Below are positions 27,295 to 34,882 of a stretch of 64,000 bases of DNA, piece by piece; position 1 is the first letter of the stretch; the number at the start of each line of letters is the position of its first letter. Source of the stretch: an uncultured Pseudomonadota bacterium (GTDB taxonomy: Bacteria > Myxococcota_A > UBA796 > SXON01). The notes below the pieces were generated by a model that saw only the letters and a list, made by a program, of their open reading frames with translations, was not told the origin of the DNA and made no database searches. The translations under genes and the position numbers were made by a program. Location of the stretch: contig CAIQVJ010000073.1 in assembly GCA_903875225.1 (NCBI GenBank), positions 1 through 64,000 on the forward strand, in the 5' to 3' direction.

Positions 27295-28305
27295 CTATTC
27301 GTGCAACAGGAAGATACCCGCCTCGTACTGTGGCGTCTCCTCGTGCCCGAGGCCAGCGAGGTTCTGGCCGATCGGCGGCGTGCTGTTGGTGCCGAAGAGC
27401 ACGCCCGGCGAGAGCGTCCAGTGCTCGTTGATGTGCCACATGAGCGCGACCTCGCCCATGTCGTAGGGGTAGTGCGCCTCCGGCTCGGGGTTGGTGTCGG
27501 AGACCTGTTGGGTGGTGAACTCGTTGGTCTCGACGATGAAGTCGGCGATCACGTTCAGCTTGTCGGGGATGAGCGGCAGGTTGTAGCCGAGCCGGGCGGT
27601 GAGGGTCCAGGGGGCCCAGTAGTCGCACCCGTCCCAGTTCACCCCGCCGGGGCCATCCTTGTCGGGGAACGCCGGGTCGGTCGGCTGGATCGCGACATCG
27701 TCCTCGGTGACGCAGATCTCGCTGTTGAACAACTGGTGCTGAACGCTGCCGTTCAGGTAGAGGGAGCCGGGGCCGAAATACTTGGCGACGGTGAGCGTGA
27801 GCTCGACGTGGTCACCAACCGAGGCGCCGGGCGCGTACCCGGGCTTGGTGATCACGTAGGGTGTACGCAGGTAGTACTCCGCAAGGGTACCGATGCTGGG
27901 GCGCAGGCTGTGACGCCCGCCATCCTTGACCCAACGCTGCATCCAGCCCGCGAGGATGCCCGTGGAGTTGTCGACGTCGTCGTGCTCGAAGTACTGCGCG
28001 AGGTCGAACTCGGTGTTCTTGAGCACCCCCTTGCCGGTGTACGAGAGTTCGAGCGTATCGGATGGCGTGTAGCCCTCCGCCGGGACGTACCCCCAGGTGA
28101 GCCAGAGGCGCTCCTCGACGTGACCGGGGGTGCCGGGCTGCGCGTCCTCCAGGTCATCGTATGCGTCGATGGACTGGTCCTTCGTCACCGGATCCTCGCC
28201 CTCCGCCGAGACCGCTTCCGCCGCCGCAGGCTCCGCATGGGCGGGCGGAGAAGCGAGCAGCAGCGACACGATGACCGAGGGGGTGACGAGCAGACGGAGC
28301 GGCAT
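27295..28305 (-). CDS. Outer-membrane beta-barrel protein, first gene of efflux operon
   Basis: The 336-residue exported protein has a signal peptide ending SPPAHA and an acidic stretch to about residue 60. The rest is alternating aromatic strands typical of a monomeric outer-membrane barrel (LWLTWGYVPAEGY, LTLTVAKYFGPGSLYLNGS, APWTLTARLGYNLPLIP). It resembles porin-like or 'transporter' barrels found beside efflux or aromatic-compound genes, but I cannot assign a family. Its ATG follows a GAGG box and a sigma-54 promoter only 24 nt away. It is therefore the promoter-proximal gene of the tripartite efflux operon. Confidence 0.75.
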   Translation of the reverse strand: MPLRLLVTPSVIVSLLLASPPAHAEPAAAEAVSAEGEDPVTKDQSIDAYDDLEDAQPGTPGHVEERLWLTWGYVPAEGYTPSDTLELSYTGKGVLKNTEFDLAQYFEHDDVDNSTGILAGWMQRWVKDGGRHSLRPSIGTLAEYYLRTPYVITKPGYAPGASVGDHVELTLTVAKYFGPGSLYLNGSVQHQLFNSEICVTEDDVAIQPTDPAFPDKDGPGGVNWDGCDYWAPWTLTARLGYNLPLIPDKLNVIADFIVETNEFTTQQVSDTNPEPEAHYPYDMGEVALMWHINEHWTLSPGVLFGTNSTPPIGQNLAGLGHEETPQYEAGIFLLHE

Positions 28306-28328
28306 GCGGACCTCGTTGGCGGCCTGTC

Positions 28329-28344
28329 AGCAACATGCATGCCA
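28329..28344 (-). promoter_or_regulatory. Sigma-54 promoter of the efflux operon
   Basis: On the minus strand the site reads TGGCATGCATGTTGCT. This is the sigma-54 consensus TGGCACG-N4-TTGCW with one mismatch, with GG and GC exactly 10 nt apart. The predicted transcript start (about 28318) leaves a 13-nt leader that includes the GAGG ribosome-binding site of the barrel gene. Confidence 0.75.
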
Positions 28345-28452
28345 GCGCTCGGGGACCGGAGCTTCCAGTGAATACGCGCAGGTGCCCGCGCGTCAAACCA
28401 CGAAATGCCCGCCGGGCTCGGGACGTGAACCGGGACGCGCCGTGACCAGCGC

Positions 28453-28487
28453 CGGAAGAAATCTACCGGATCGCAGGTTTTCTTCCG
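28453..28487. promoter_or_regulatory. Inverted repeat, possible activator site
   Basis: Perfect 9-nt arms CGGAAGAAA and TTTCTTCCG are separated by 17 nt. The centre lies about 150 nt upstream of the predicted sigma-54 start of the efflux operon, a typical place for an NtrC-type enhancer site. It also lies just after the histidine-kinase stop, so a weak terminator (without T-tract) is the alternative. Confidence 0.45.
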
Positions 28488-28494
28488 ACCCGCG

Positions 28495-29877
28495 TCAACG
28501 CAGCGGGAGGGTGAGCTCCACGACGGTGCGCCCTGGTCCGGTGACCGCGAGACGGACGCTCCCCCCATGCGCGCGTGCGACGGCGGCGACGATCGCGAGG
28601 CCGAGACCCGACCCATCCGCTCGCCCTCGCACGAAGGGCTCGAAGGCTCGCTCCCGGAGCTCGGGCGGGAAGCCCGGGCCCTGGTCCTCCACCTCGATCA
28701 CGAGCTCGCTTCCCACGCGCGCCCGGACACACACCGGCTCGCCGCCGGCCTGGCGTGCGTTCCCGACGAGGTTTCCCACCGCGCGACCGAGCAGCACGGG
28801 GTCCACCTCCACGGTCACGGCGGGCGCGTCCACCGAGGCACCGTCACCGGCGCGCTCGAGCAGGGCGTGGATGTCAACCGGCACGCGGCGCGCGGCGCGG
28901 TCACTGGCAAAGAGCAGGAACGCCTCGACCGTCGCATCGAGCTGGTCGAGCTGGTCCTGCAGGGTGACCAGGCGCGACCTCGTGCGTTCGATCACCGCGG
29001 GATCGCCGGCGCCAAGCTCGCGCTGGAGGAGCCCCAGGTGCAGGCGGAGGGCGTTCGACGGGTTTCGGACCTCGTGGGCCACGGCTCCCGCCAACGCACG
29101 CAGGGTGGTCTCCCGGCTCCGGACCGCGATGGACATCTCGGAGAACGCGCGCTGCAAGGTTTCGAGTTCGCCAGCCCCCTCGCTGTTTTCGCCCGAGGGC
29201 CCGCTGGTGTGCTCGCCCGCCCCGAGGCGTTCGGTCGCCAGGAGCAGGCGCTCGATCGGGCGCACCAACCGTCCCGCGCCCCATGCACCGAGCAGGCCGA
29301 CGAGCCCCACCCAGACGACACAGGCCGTGCCGAAGCGGGCCTGCAGCGTGCCCAGGCGTTCGAGGTACGGCGCGGAGGCCCGAACGGCCAGGATGCCCGC
29401 AGGTGCACCCTCGCCGCCGATCGGAGCGAAGGCGAAGAGGTATGGAGTTCCCTCGTTGTCCGTGCGGATGTCGGTGTGCGCGGAGTCCGCGATGCGGGTG
29501 AGCAATCCAGCGTCGGCAGGGTCGATCACGCACGCGCCGGGACGCCCCTCGGAGGCACGGAGAAGGGTGCCATCCGGCCGGAGGACGCAGATCGCATCGA
29601 GGTCTGCCTCGTCCCGGAGGAGATTGAGGGTGTGCCCGGGAGCGAGGTCCAGGCGATCCCCGGGACCATCCTGCTCACCGAGCTCTGGTAGGATCAAGGC
29701 TGCGAGTTCGGCGGTTCCCTCCAGCCGGTCGTCGAGTGCGCGCTTCAGGAGGCCCAGCGACAGGAGGTAGAGCGGCACGCCGACCACCGCTGCGGACCCG
29801 AACGCCACGGCCGCCAGGGTGGCGCCGTAGCGGACCACCAGTCGGCGATGCCACGGGATCCAGGGTCGGCTAGTCAA
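28495..29877 (-). CDS. Membrane sensor histidine kinase
   Basis: The 460-residue kinase has two N-terminal transmembrane helices flanking a periplasmic sensor of about 130 residues (residues 45-175). A HAMP-like linker follows, then the HisKA H-box AHEVRNPSNAL with the phospho-acceptor at His268. The ATPase domain has N-box NLVGNARQAG, G1 DQGPGF and G2 GSGLGLAIVAAVA. It would phosphorylate the regulator encoded by the preceding gene. The chosen start is a TTG overlapping that gene's stop by 8 nt, without a good ribosome-binding site, so translational coupling is likely. The sensor domain is not a recognised type. Confidence 0.9.
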   Translation of the reverse strand: MTSRPWIPWHRRLVVRYGATLAAVAFGSAAVVGVPLYLLSLGLLKRALDDRLEGTAELAALILPELGEQDGPGDRLDLAPGHTLNLLRDEADLDAICVLRPDGTLLRASEGRPGACVIDPADAGLLTRIADSAHTDIRTDNEGTPYLFAFAPIGGEGAPAGILAVRASAPYLERLGTLQARFGTACVVWVGLVGLLGAWGAGRLVRPIERLLLATERLGAGEHTSGPSGENSEGAGELETLQRAFSEMSIAVRSRETTLRALAGAVAHEVRNPSNALRLHLGLLQRELGAGDPAVIERTRSRLVTLQDQLDQLDATVEAFLLFASDRAARRVPVDIHALLERAGDGASVDAPAVTVEVDPVLLGRAVGNLVGNARQAGGEPVCVRARVGSELVIEVEDQGPGFPPELRERAFEPFVRGRADGSGLGLAIVAAVARAHGGSVRLAVTGPGRTVVELTLPLR

Positions 29878-31252
29878 GCTCGTACTTCTGCAGCTTGTAC
29901 CTTAGTGCCTCGCGGGACAGGCCCAGGCTCCGAGCCGCCTGGGCCTTGTTTCCGGGAGAGCGGGCCAGCGCCCGCCGGATCAGCTCGGCCTCGAGCTCCT
30001 CCAGGAAGGTGGTCAGGTCCACGTCTCCCACGGGGAGCAGCGCACGCGGCGCCCCAACCGGTCGGGCCGGCAGGTCGTCCAGACGCAGCGTGCCGCCCAT
30101 CACAACGAGCCGCTCAGCCACGTTCTCGAGCTCCCGCACGTTGCCCGGCCAGGCGTATCCGAGGAGCGCCTGCGCAACGTCGGGCGCGATCTCGGGCAGC
30201 GGCCGGTTGTACCGTGCCGCGAACCGATCCAGGAAGTGCGCCAGCAGCATCGGGATGTCATCGGTGCGCTCTCGCAGCGGCGGGATGCGCAGTCGGACCA
30301 CGTTGAGGCGGTAGTAGAGGTCGGCCCGGAACCTGCCCGCGCCCACCTCCGCTTCGAGATCCTTGTGCGTGGCGGCGACGAGCCGCCCATCGACCTTCAC
30401 CTCTTCGGTTCCCCCCACCCGCACGACCACCCGCTCCTGGAGCACGCGAAGCAGCTTGACCTGCGTACGCGCGTCGATCTCCGCGATCTCGTCCAGGAAC
30501 AGCGTACCGCCGCGGGCCTGCTCGAAGCGGCCGGGGTGGCGCGCCGCCGCGCCGGTGAATGCGCCGCGCTCATGCCCGAAGAGCTCGCTCTCCAACACGC
30601 CCTCGGCCAGCGCCGCGAGGTGCGAGGCGACGAACGGCCCGCGAGCGCGCGGGGAGGCATCGTGGATCGCCCGGGCGATCCGCTCCTTGCCGGTGCCGCT
30701 CTCCCCGAGCACGAGCACGGTCGCGTCCGAAGGCGCCGCGCGGCCCACGGCATCGAGCACGTCACGCATCGCCGCGCTTCGGTAGATGAGATCAGGGTGC
30801 GCAACGGCGCGCAGGGCCGTGTTCTCCGCTCGGAGCCGGGCGAGCTCGGCGTCGACCGCAGCGCGTGCGATGGCGTTCCGCAGCACGGCCTCCACCCGCT
30901 CCACCGCCAGCGGCTTGGTCAGGAAATCCAGGGCCCCGGCCTGGATCGCACGCACGGCATCGTCGATCGACCCGTGTGCGGTCACCACCACGACGCTCAC
31001 GCCAGGCGCCCTCGAACGGAACGCAGCCAGGAGGCCGAGCCCGCTCATGCCCGGCAGCCGAAGGTCGGTCACGAGCACGGCGCACAGCGGATCGGCGGCG
31101 GACTCTGCGCGCAGGGCGCGCTCCAGGGCATCTGTCGCCAGCTCGGCGCTCCCGAAGGTGCGCGCCGCGTGGCCGAGCCCCCGGGCGATCTCCGCCACGG
31201 CCTCGGCGGAGGCACGGTGGTCGTCGACCACCCACACAACGCCGGAGGTCAC
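29870..31252 (-). CDS. NtrC-family sigma-54-dependent response regulator
   Basis: The 460-residue protein has the complete three-domain order. The receiver domain has phospho-acceptor Asp63 in VTDLRLPG and a Lys in LTKPL. The AAA+ activator has Walker A GESGTGKE, the sigma-54-contacting loop GAFTGA and Walker B GGTLFLDEI. The Fis-type helix-turn-helix ends AARSLGLSREALRYKLQKY. GAFTGA is intact, so it should drive sigma-54 promoters. Consensus-type promoters lie before its own operon and before the efflux operon, making these the obvious targets. The GTG start follows GGAG at 7 nt and sits 4 nt after the PepSY gene stop. Confidence 0.95.
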   Translation of the reverse strand: MTSGVVWVVDDHRASAEAVAEIARGLGHAARTFGSAELATDALERALRAESAADPLCAVLVTDLRLPGMSGLGLLAAFRSRAPGVSVVVVTAHGSIDDAVRAIQAGALDFLTKPLAVERVEAVLRNAIARAAVDAELARLRAENTALRAVAHPDLIYRSAAMRDVLDAVGRAAPSDATVLVLGESGTGKERIARAIHDASPRARGPFVASHLAALAEGVLESELFGHERGAFTGAAARHPGRFEQARGGTLFLDEIAEIDARTQVKLLRVLQERVVVRVGGTEEVKVDGRLVAATHKDLEAEVGAGRFRADLYYRLNVVRLRIPPLRERTDDIPMLLAHFLDRFAARYNRPLPEIAPDVAQALLGYAWPGNVRELENVAERLVVMGGTLRLDDLPARPVGAPRALLPVGDVDLTTFLEELEAELIRRALARSPGNKAQAARSLGLSREALRYKLQKYELD

Positions 31253-31256
31253 GGGG

Positions 31257-31715
31257 TCACTCCGCTTCGTGATGTTTGAACTTCTCTACTTCCTTCACCG
31301 AACCATCCTCCGCAAACCCGATCTCCTGGCCCTGCTTTCCCTGCGTGAGCACGGCCTCGTAGCGCGTTCCCGTCGGCGTGACCGACTTCTCGATGCGGCC
31401 GATCGTCCAGCCCGCGTAGCCGGCAAGGGCCGCCTGTACAGCGGGGGGGAGGTCGGTGGCCTTCACCACCTCCTCCTCCTCGAGCACGGATCCGTCCGCT
31501 CCGAACGCCGCCTCGAAGGATCGCGCGCCCTGGGTGAGCTTCGCCTCCCAGGTCTGGACGCCGTCCTCGGTCTCGGTGCTGGCGCTGGACACGGTCGCAC
31601 CCGAGTACTTCGATGCGAGCGTCGCGAGGACGGGGCCGGGCATGGCTGTGGGGTCGACGGAGTGTTCGCCCGCGAAGGCCGATGCAAGGGTGAGCAGGCA
31701 GAGGGAGAGGAGCAT
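31257..31715 (-). CDS. Periplasmic PepSY-like two-repeat protein
   Basis: The 152-residue exported protein has a signal peptide (SLCLLTLASAFA) and two similar half-domains of about 60 residues. Each has a strand pattern such as TWEAKLTQGARSFEAAFGADGSV and RYEAVLTQGKQGQEIGFAEDGSV. This is the PepSY/BLIP-like fold seen in small periplasmic proteins beside two-component systems. It heads an operon with the sigma-54 regulator and kinase, so a plausible role is modulating the kinase sensor or binding the stress ligand. That role is inferred from context. A perfect sigma-54 promoter precedes it. Confidence 0.75.
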   Translation of the reverse strand: MLLSLCLLTLASAFAGEHSVDPTAMPGPVLATLASKYSGATVSSASTETEDGVQTWEAKLTQGARSFEAAFGADGSVLEEEEVVKATDLPPAVQAALAGYAGWTIGRIEKSVTPTGTRYEAVLTQGKQGQEIGFAEDGSVKEVEKFKHHEAE

Positions 31716-31741
31716 GGGCCTACCAGGTTGTGGCGAGTGTG

Positions 31742-31757
31742 AGCAAGGGTCGTGCCA
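31742..31757 (-). promoter_or_regulatory. Sigma-54 promoter of the PepSY-regulator-kinase operon
   Basis: On the minus strand the site reads TGGCACGACCCTTGCT, a perfect match to TGGCACG-N4-TTGCW. The predicted start at 31731 gives a 16-nt leader to the PepSY ATG. Because the operon encodes a sigma-54 activator, this points to autoregulation. Confidence 0.85.
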
Positions 31758-31793
31758 ACGGTTCCGCTCTGCTCGGCTCCCGCCTCCCGCCTG

Positions 31794-32834
31794 TCACCGC
31801 TTGATGCCGGTCGCCCGGAAGCTCTCGGTGTTCCGGACCCGCCGATTCACCTGGATGTCCAGGTACCCGGCATCGCCATACCAGCGCTCCAGCTCCTCGC
31901 CCGGGAAGTAGTGCGTGACGGGCACGCGCAGGCGATCGTACACGTCGGCCACCACCACGTCGAAGGGCCAGCGGGAGTGGTCGTGCACCGGCAGGTGGTT
32001 CACCACCGCGCCGAGGAAGGGCACCGGCGAGAGCAACCGGTGCGGCGTATGTGAAAACACCCGAAGCACGGACGAGAGCCCGACCGAGAACCGGTAGAGG
32101 GACTCGGGGCTCATGTTGGTGGTGGCGCCGTGGAGCGCGCCGGTCGCCACGCGGGTGAACCCCTGGCGCGGGCCGTACACCCACACCGACAACCGCCCGC
32201 CCGGCTTCACCAGCGCATGGAGCGCCGTGAACGTGGCCGCGGGCTCGGTCACGTGGTGCAGCACGCCGAAGCTGTAGACATGGTCGAAGCTCTCCCGGCG
32301 GAACGGGGGCCTACGCACGTCGCCCTGCACCAGGTCCACCGTGTCACCCACGTTCTTCGCAGCACTCTCGATCGCCTCGGCAGAGGAGTCGAGCCCCACC
32401 ACGTGTGCGCCCCACCGGGAGGCAACCGCAGCGTGCCGACCGAAGCCACACCCGGCATCGAGCACGCGGCGCCCGAGGAACGCACCCCCGACCTCGATCG
32501 CCTGGACCCCTGGCGCCACGTTGCCGAGCAGATCGCGGAAGTTCTCCTCATGCTCCGGCACGGGCCCGTCGAAGGTCGTGAGCCGGTGACCGGTGGATGG
32601 GCCGTCCGGGACGCCGGGAGGGAGCAACCGCGGGATGCCCGACGTGATGAGGAACGACGCCCCGCACTGCGTACAATGCAGCGCCCCCTTCTCCACCTCG
32701 GTCACGGTGGTCGGCTCACCCGCAGTGACCTCCGCCCTCCAACGCTCCCGCTCGTGGGCGGTGTGGATGACGAGATCGAACCGCCCGTCAGCACACGCGG
32801 GGCAGGCCAGGGAATCGACGAGGCTACGGCGCAT
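31794..32834 (-). CDS. Class I SAM-dependent methyltransferase with N-terminal zinc ribbon
   Basis: The 346-residue protein starts with a Trm112-like zinc ribbon (CPAC near residue 11, CTQC near residue 54). A Rossmann methyltransferase domain follows: SAM motif I VLDAGCGFGRH, an acidic residue in VVGLDSS, then LVQGDV, DHVYSFGVLHHV and LVKPGGRLSV. Similar proteins are often O- or C-methyltransferases of surface glycan or secondary metabolism, but the acceptor here is unknown. It overlaps the upstream lipoprotein gene by 11 nt, so it closes that minus-strand operon. Confidence 0.85.
   Translation of the reverse strand: MRRSLVDSLACPACADGRFDLVIHTAHERERWRAEVTAGEPTTVTEVEKGALHCTQCGASFLITSGIPRLLPPGVPDGPSTGHRLTTFDGPVPEHEENFRDLLGNVAPGVQAIEVGGAFLGRRVLDAGCGFGRHAAVASRWGAHVVGLDSSAEAIESAAKNVGDTVDLVQGDVRRPPFRRESFDHVYSFGVLHHVTEPAATFTALHALVKPGGRLSVWVYGPRQGFTRVATGALHGATTNMSPESLYRFSVGLSSVLRVFSHTPHRLLSPVPFLGAVVNHLPVHDHSRWPFDVVVADVYDRLRVPVTHYFPGEELERWYGDAGYLDIQVNRRVRNTESFRATGIKR
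31815..31836. promoter_or_regulatory. Inverted repeat upstream of the sigma-54 promoter
   Basis: CCGGAA and TTCCGG are separated by 10 nt and centred about 94 nt upstream of the predicted start. It shares the CGGAA/TTCCG half-sites with the repeat at 28453-28487, so both may be activator sites. It lies inside the 3' end of the methyltransferase gene, so coding constraint could explain it. Confidence 0.3.
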
Positions 32835-33375
32835 CCGTTGGCACTATCCCGGTCCGCGACCCCTCGAAGGTGGCGATCTCGTGCTGGGCGGCAGCGGTGC
32901 AAACGGAGTCCACGCACCCGGTCGCGTCCACCGCTCGTCCCGCGTTGAGCTGGCCACGAAACCAGATCCGGAGGAAGTGCCCGCGACCGCCCGGCATCTG
33001 CAGGTCGGGCTCCGCCGTCCCGAACAGGGCCTCGGCCTCCTCGAGGGTCGATGCATGCTGGGAGAGCAGCCCGAGCAGGTGCTCGTCACAGTCGGGGATG
33101 TACGGCGAGGCCCGCCTGCACACGGCGATCCCCGCGACCGGATCCTCGTTGCCGACATGCTCGGCATGCCGGAACTCGCACTCCCCGGGTTCGGAGACCC
33201 TGGCGCAGTCCTCGTATCGCTGGAACCGATCGATCACGGCCGTCTGGCAGTCCGCCTCGAAGCTGCCAATACCGACACAGAGGGCGAACGCCCGGTCGTA
33301 GTCGGCCTCCGCCATCGCCTGGGAGTAGCGGCTCGCCGGCGAAGGAGAGGTGCAGGCGAGGAGGAACAGGAGCAC
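32824..33375 (-). CDS. Small Cys-rich lipoprotein
   Basis: The 183-residue product begins at GTG with a very short lipoprotein signal (LLFLLAC). The mature part is helical, with about ten cysteines spread in pairs (FEADC, YEDC, GECEF, AVC, DCDEH, TGCVDSVC), suggesting a disulphide-stapled, Sel1/TPR-like or small receptor-type domain. No family is recognised. It sits between an outer-membrane barrel gene and a methyltransferase gene with short gaps, so cotranscription is likely. The function is unknown. Confidence 0.6.
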   Translation of the reverse strand: MLLFLLACTSPSPASRYSQAMAEADYDRAFALCVGIGSFEADCQTAVIDRFQRYEDCARVSEPGECEFRHAEHVGNEDPVAGIAVCRRASPYIPDCDEHLLGLLSQHASTLEEAEALFGTAEPDLQMPGGRGHFLRIWFRGQLNAGRAVDATGCVDSVCTAAAQHEIATFEGSRTGIVPTDAP

Positions 33376-33394
33376 GAGCGGCCAGGCGCTGCCC

Positions 33395-34882
33395 CTAGAA
33401 CCGGGCCCGCATCAGGATGTTGAACCCGACCCGGTTCCGCACCAGCCCGCTCGCGGGCGCATAGGTGTTCTCCCCGCCGGAGGAGACCGACACCGACTCG
33501 TTGTTGTCGAGGGTGTAGAGCAGTTCCCCAACCCCCACGACGCTCTTGGAGACGTCCCACTGGACACCCGCAACGCCGGACATGATGTCGGCGGGCGTGT
33601 GCCCATCCGGCACGTGCCGCACGGTGGCGGCGTCGTACTGCACATACCAGGCCGACCCGGTGTTGTAGCTGGCGGGCTTCATGTACCCGACGCCGAGGGA
33701 GGGGGTCACGTGGGCCTTCTCGAAGTAGTGCGAGATCTTGCCGCGGGCGTACATCTGGGGGGTCGTGTCCATCGTGGTGGGGATGCCCACCTGGCTCGTG
33801 ATGCCCGGCACGTTGAACACGATGAACGCCAGATCCTTGTAGACCAGGTCCACCCCGATCTCGGTGCTGCCGACGACCGTGAGCGCCTGCAGGTCCCCTG
33901 CCACGGCCTTCTCCACGAGCGTGTTCCCGGTGTTGGCCGGATCGAGCAGGTTGTGGGCCAGCACGTTCGCCTCGGTCTGGACCAGCAACCCCACGCCGTC
34001 CACCTGGCGATGGGAGATGTAGGTGTCCTTCACGAAGTCCGGCGAGTTGCGGTAGAGCTTGAGCTCGTTGGAGACGATGTAGTCGATCTTGTCGGTGGTC
34101 CGCACGCTCACCTGCGCGCAGCCGCCGATCGCGTTGATCATCGTATGGTAGAGCGGGCTGGAGGCGTCGGTCACGCTGTCCAACTGACCCTGCTGGAAGC
34201 TCCCGAACCCGCCTTCGAGCCGCAGGTTCTTGCCGATCTCGCCGCCGAGGCCGTAGAGCGAGCCGTAGTAGGCCTGGCTGGGGGTGTACTCGCTGTCGTC
34301 GGTGTTGAACTGCCCGATGGCGGTCTTGAGCCCGGCGAAAGCGTAGAAGCTCCCGTTCTGGTACTGCAGGCGCGCGCCGGGCGCGGCGATCGGGTCGAAC
34401 ACGAACACCGAGCGACCGCCCCACGTGAGGTCGTAGGAGTACCCGAGGCGGAACCGGTTCGCGTCGATCGCATAGCCGGTGAGCGAGAGGTTGTGGTCCG
34501 CGCGCGTGCCGAACTTGTAGCCGACGCGCACGTAGCTGCCGTCGTCGGCGATGTTGACGCCGGGCTTGGAGCTGTCGCTGTCGATGTACGGCGCAAAGCG
34601 CAGCACCATCGCGGCCTCGGTGAAGAGGTGCGGGTTGAACCCCTCGTCCTTGCGGTAGAGCACGAGGTAGGACTGCGAGATGTCGTCGCTGAACCGCGTC
34701 TCGTAGTTCTCGAAGAAGGTGGAGTTGCCTCGCAGCACGAAGTTGGGTGCGGCGTCGTCGTCCGTCGGGCCCGCGAACGCGTTCTGGTCCTCGAAGGCGG
34801 TGGTGACCCACACGTCCATGAAGTCACCAGCGTGGGCGACGCCGGAGTAGAGCGGCAGCGCCAGGGTGAGCAGGGTGATCAT
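33395..34882 (-). CDS. Outer-membrane beta-barrel protein
   Basis: The 495-residue exported protein has a signal peptide ending SGVAHA and then a Tyr/Asn/Asp-rich pattern of alternating strands. It ends in Phe (NILMRARF), the classic C-terminal signature for barrel assembly. About 16-18 strands could fit. The ATG overlaps the stop of the preceding lipoprotein gene (ATGA); a much longer open frame upstream is shadow. Barrel, OB-like lipoprotein and 5'-nucleotidase form a tightly coupled set, consistent with uptake or processing of an extracellular substrate. That grouping is inference. Confidence 0.75.
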   Translation of the reverse strand: MITLLTLALPLYSGVAHAGDFMDVWVTTAFEDQNAFAGPTDDDAAPNFVLRGNSTFFENYETRFSDDISQSYLVLYRKDEGFNPHLFTEAAMVLRFAPYIDSDSSKPGVNIADDGSYVRVGYKFGTRADHNLSLTGYAIDANRFRLGYSYDLTWGGRSVFVFDPIAAPGARLQYQNGSFYAFAGLKTAIGQFNTDDSEYTPSQAYYGSLYGLGGEIGKNLRLEGGFGSFQQGQLDSVTDASSPLYHTMINAIGGCAQVSVRTTDKIDYIVSNELKLYRNSPDFVKDTYISHRQVDGVGLLVQTEANVLAHNLLDPANTGNTLVEKAVAGDLQALTVVGSTEIGVDLVYKDLAFIVFNVPGITSQVGIPTTMDTTPQMYARGKISHYFEKAHVTPSLGVGYMKPASYNTGSAWYVQYDAATVRHVPDGHTPADIMSGVAGVQWDVSKSVVGVGELLYTLDNNESVSVSSGGENTYAPASGLVRNRVGFNILMRARF

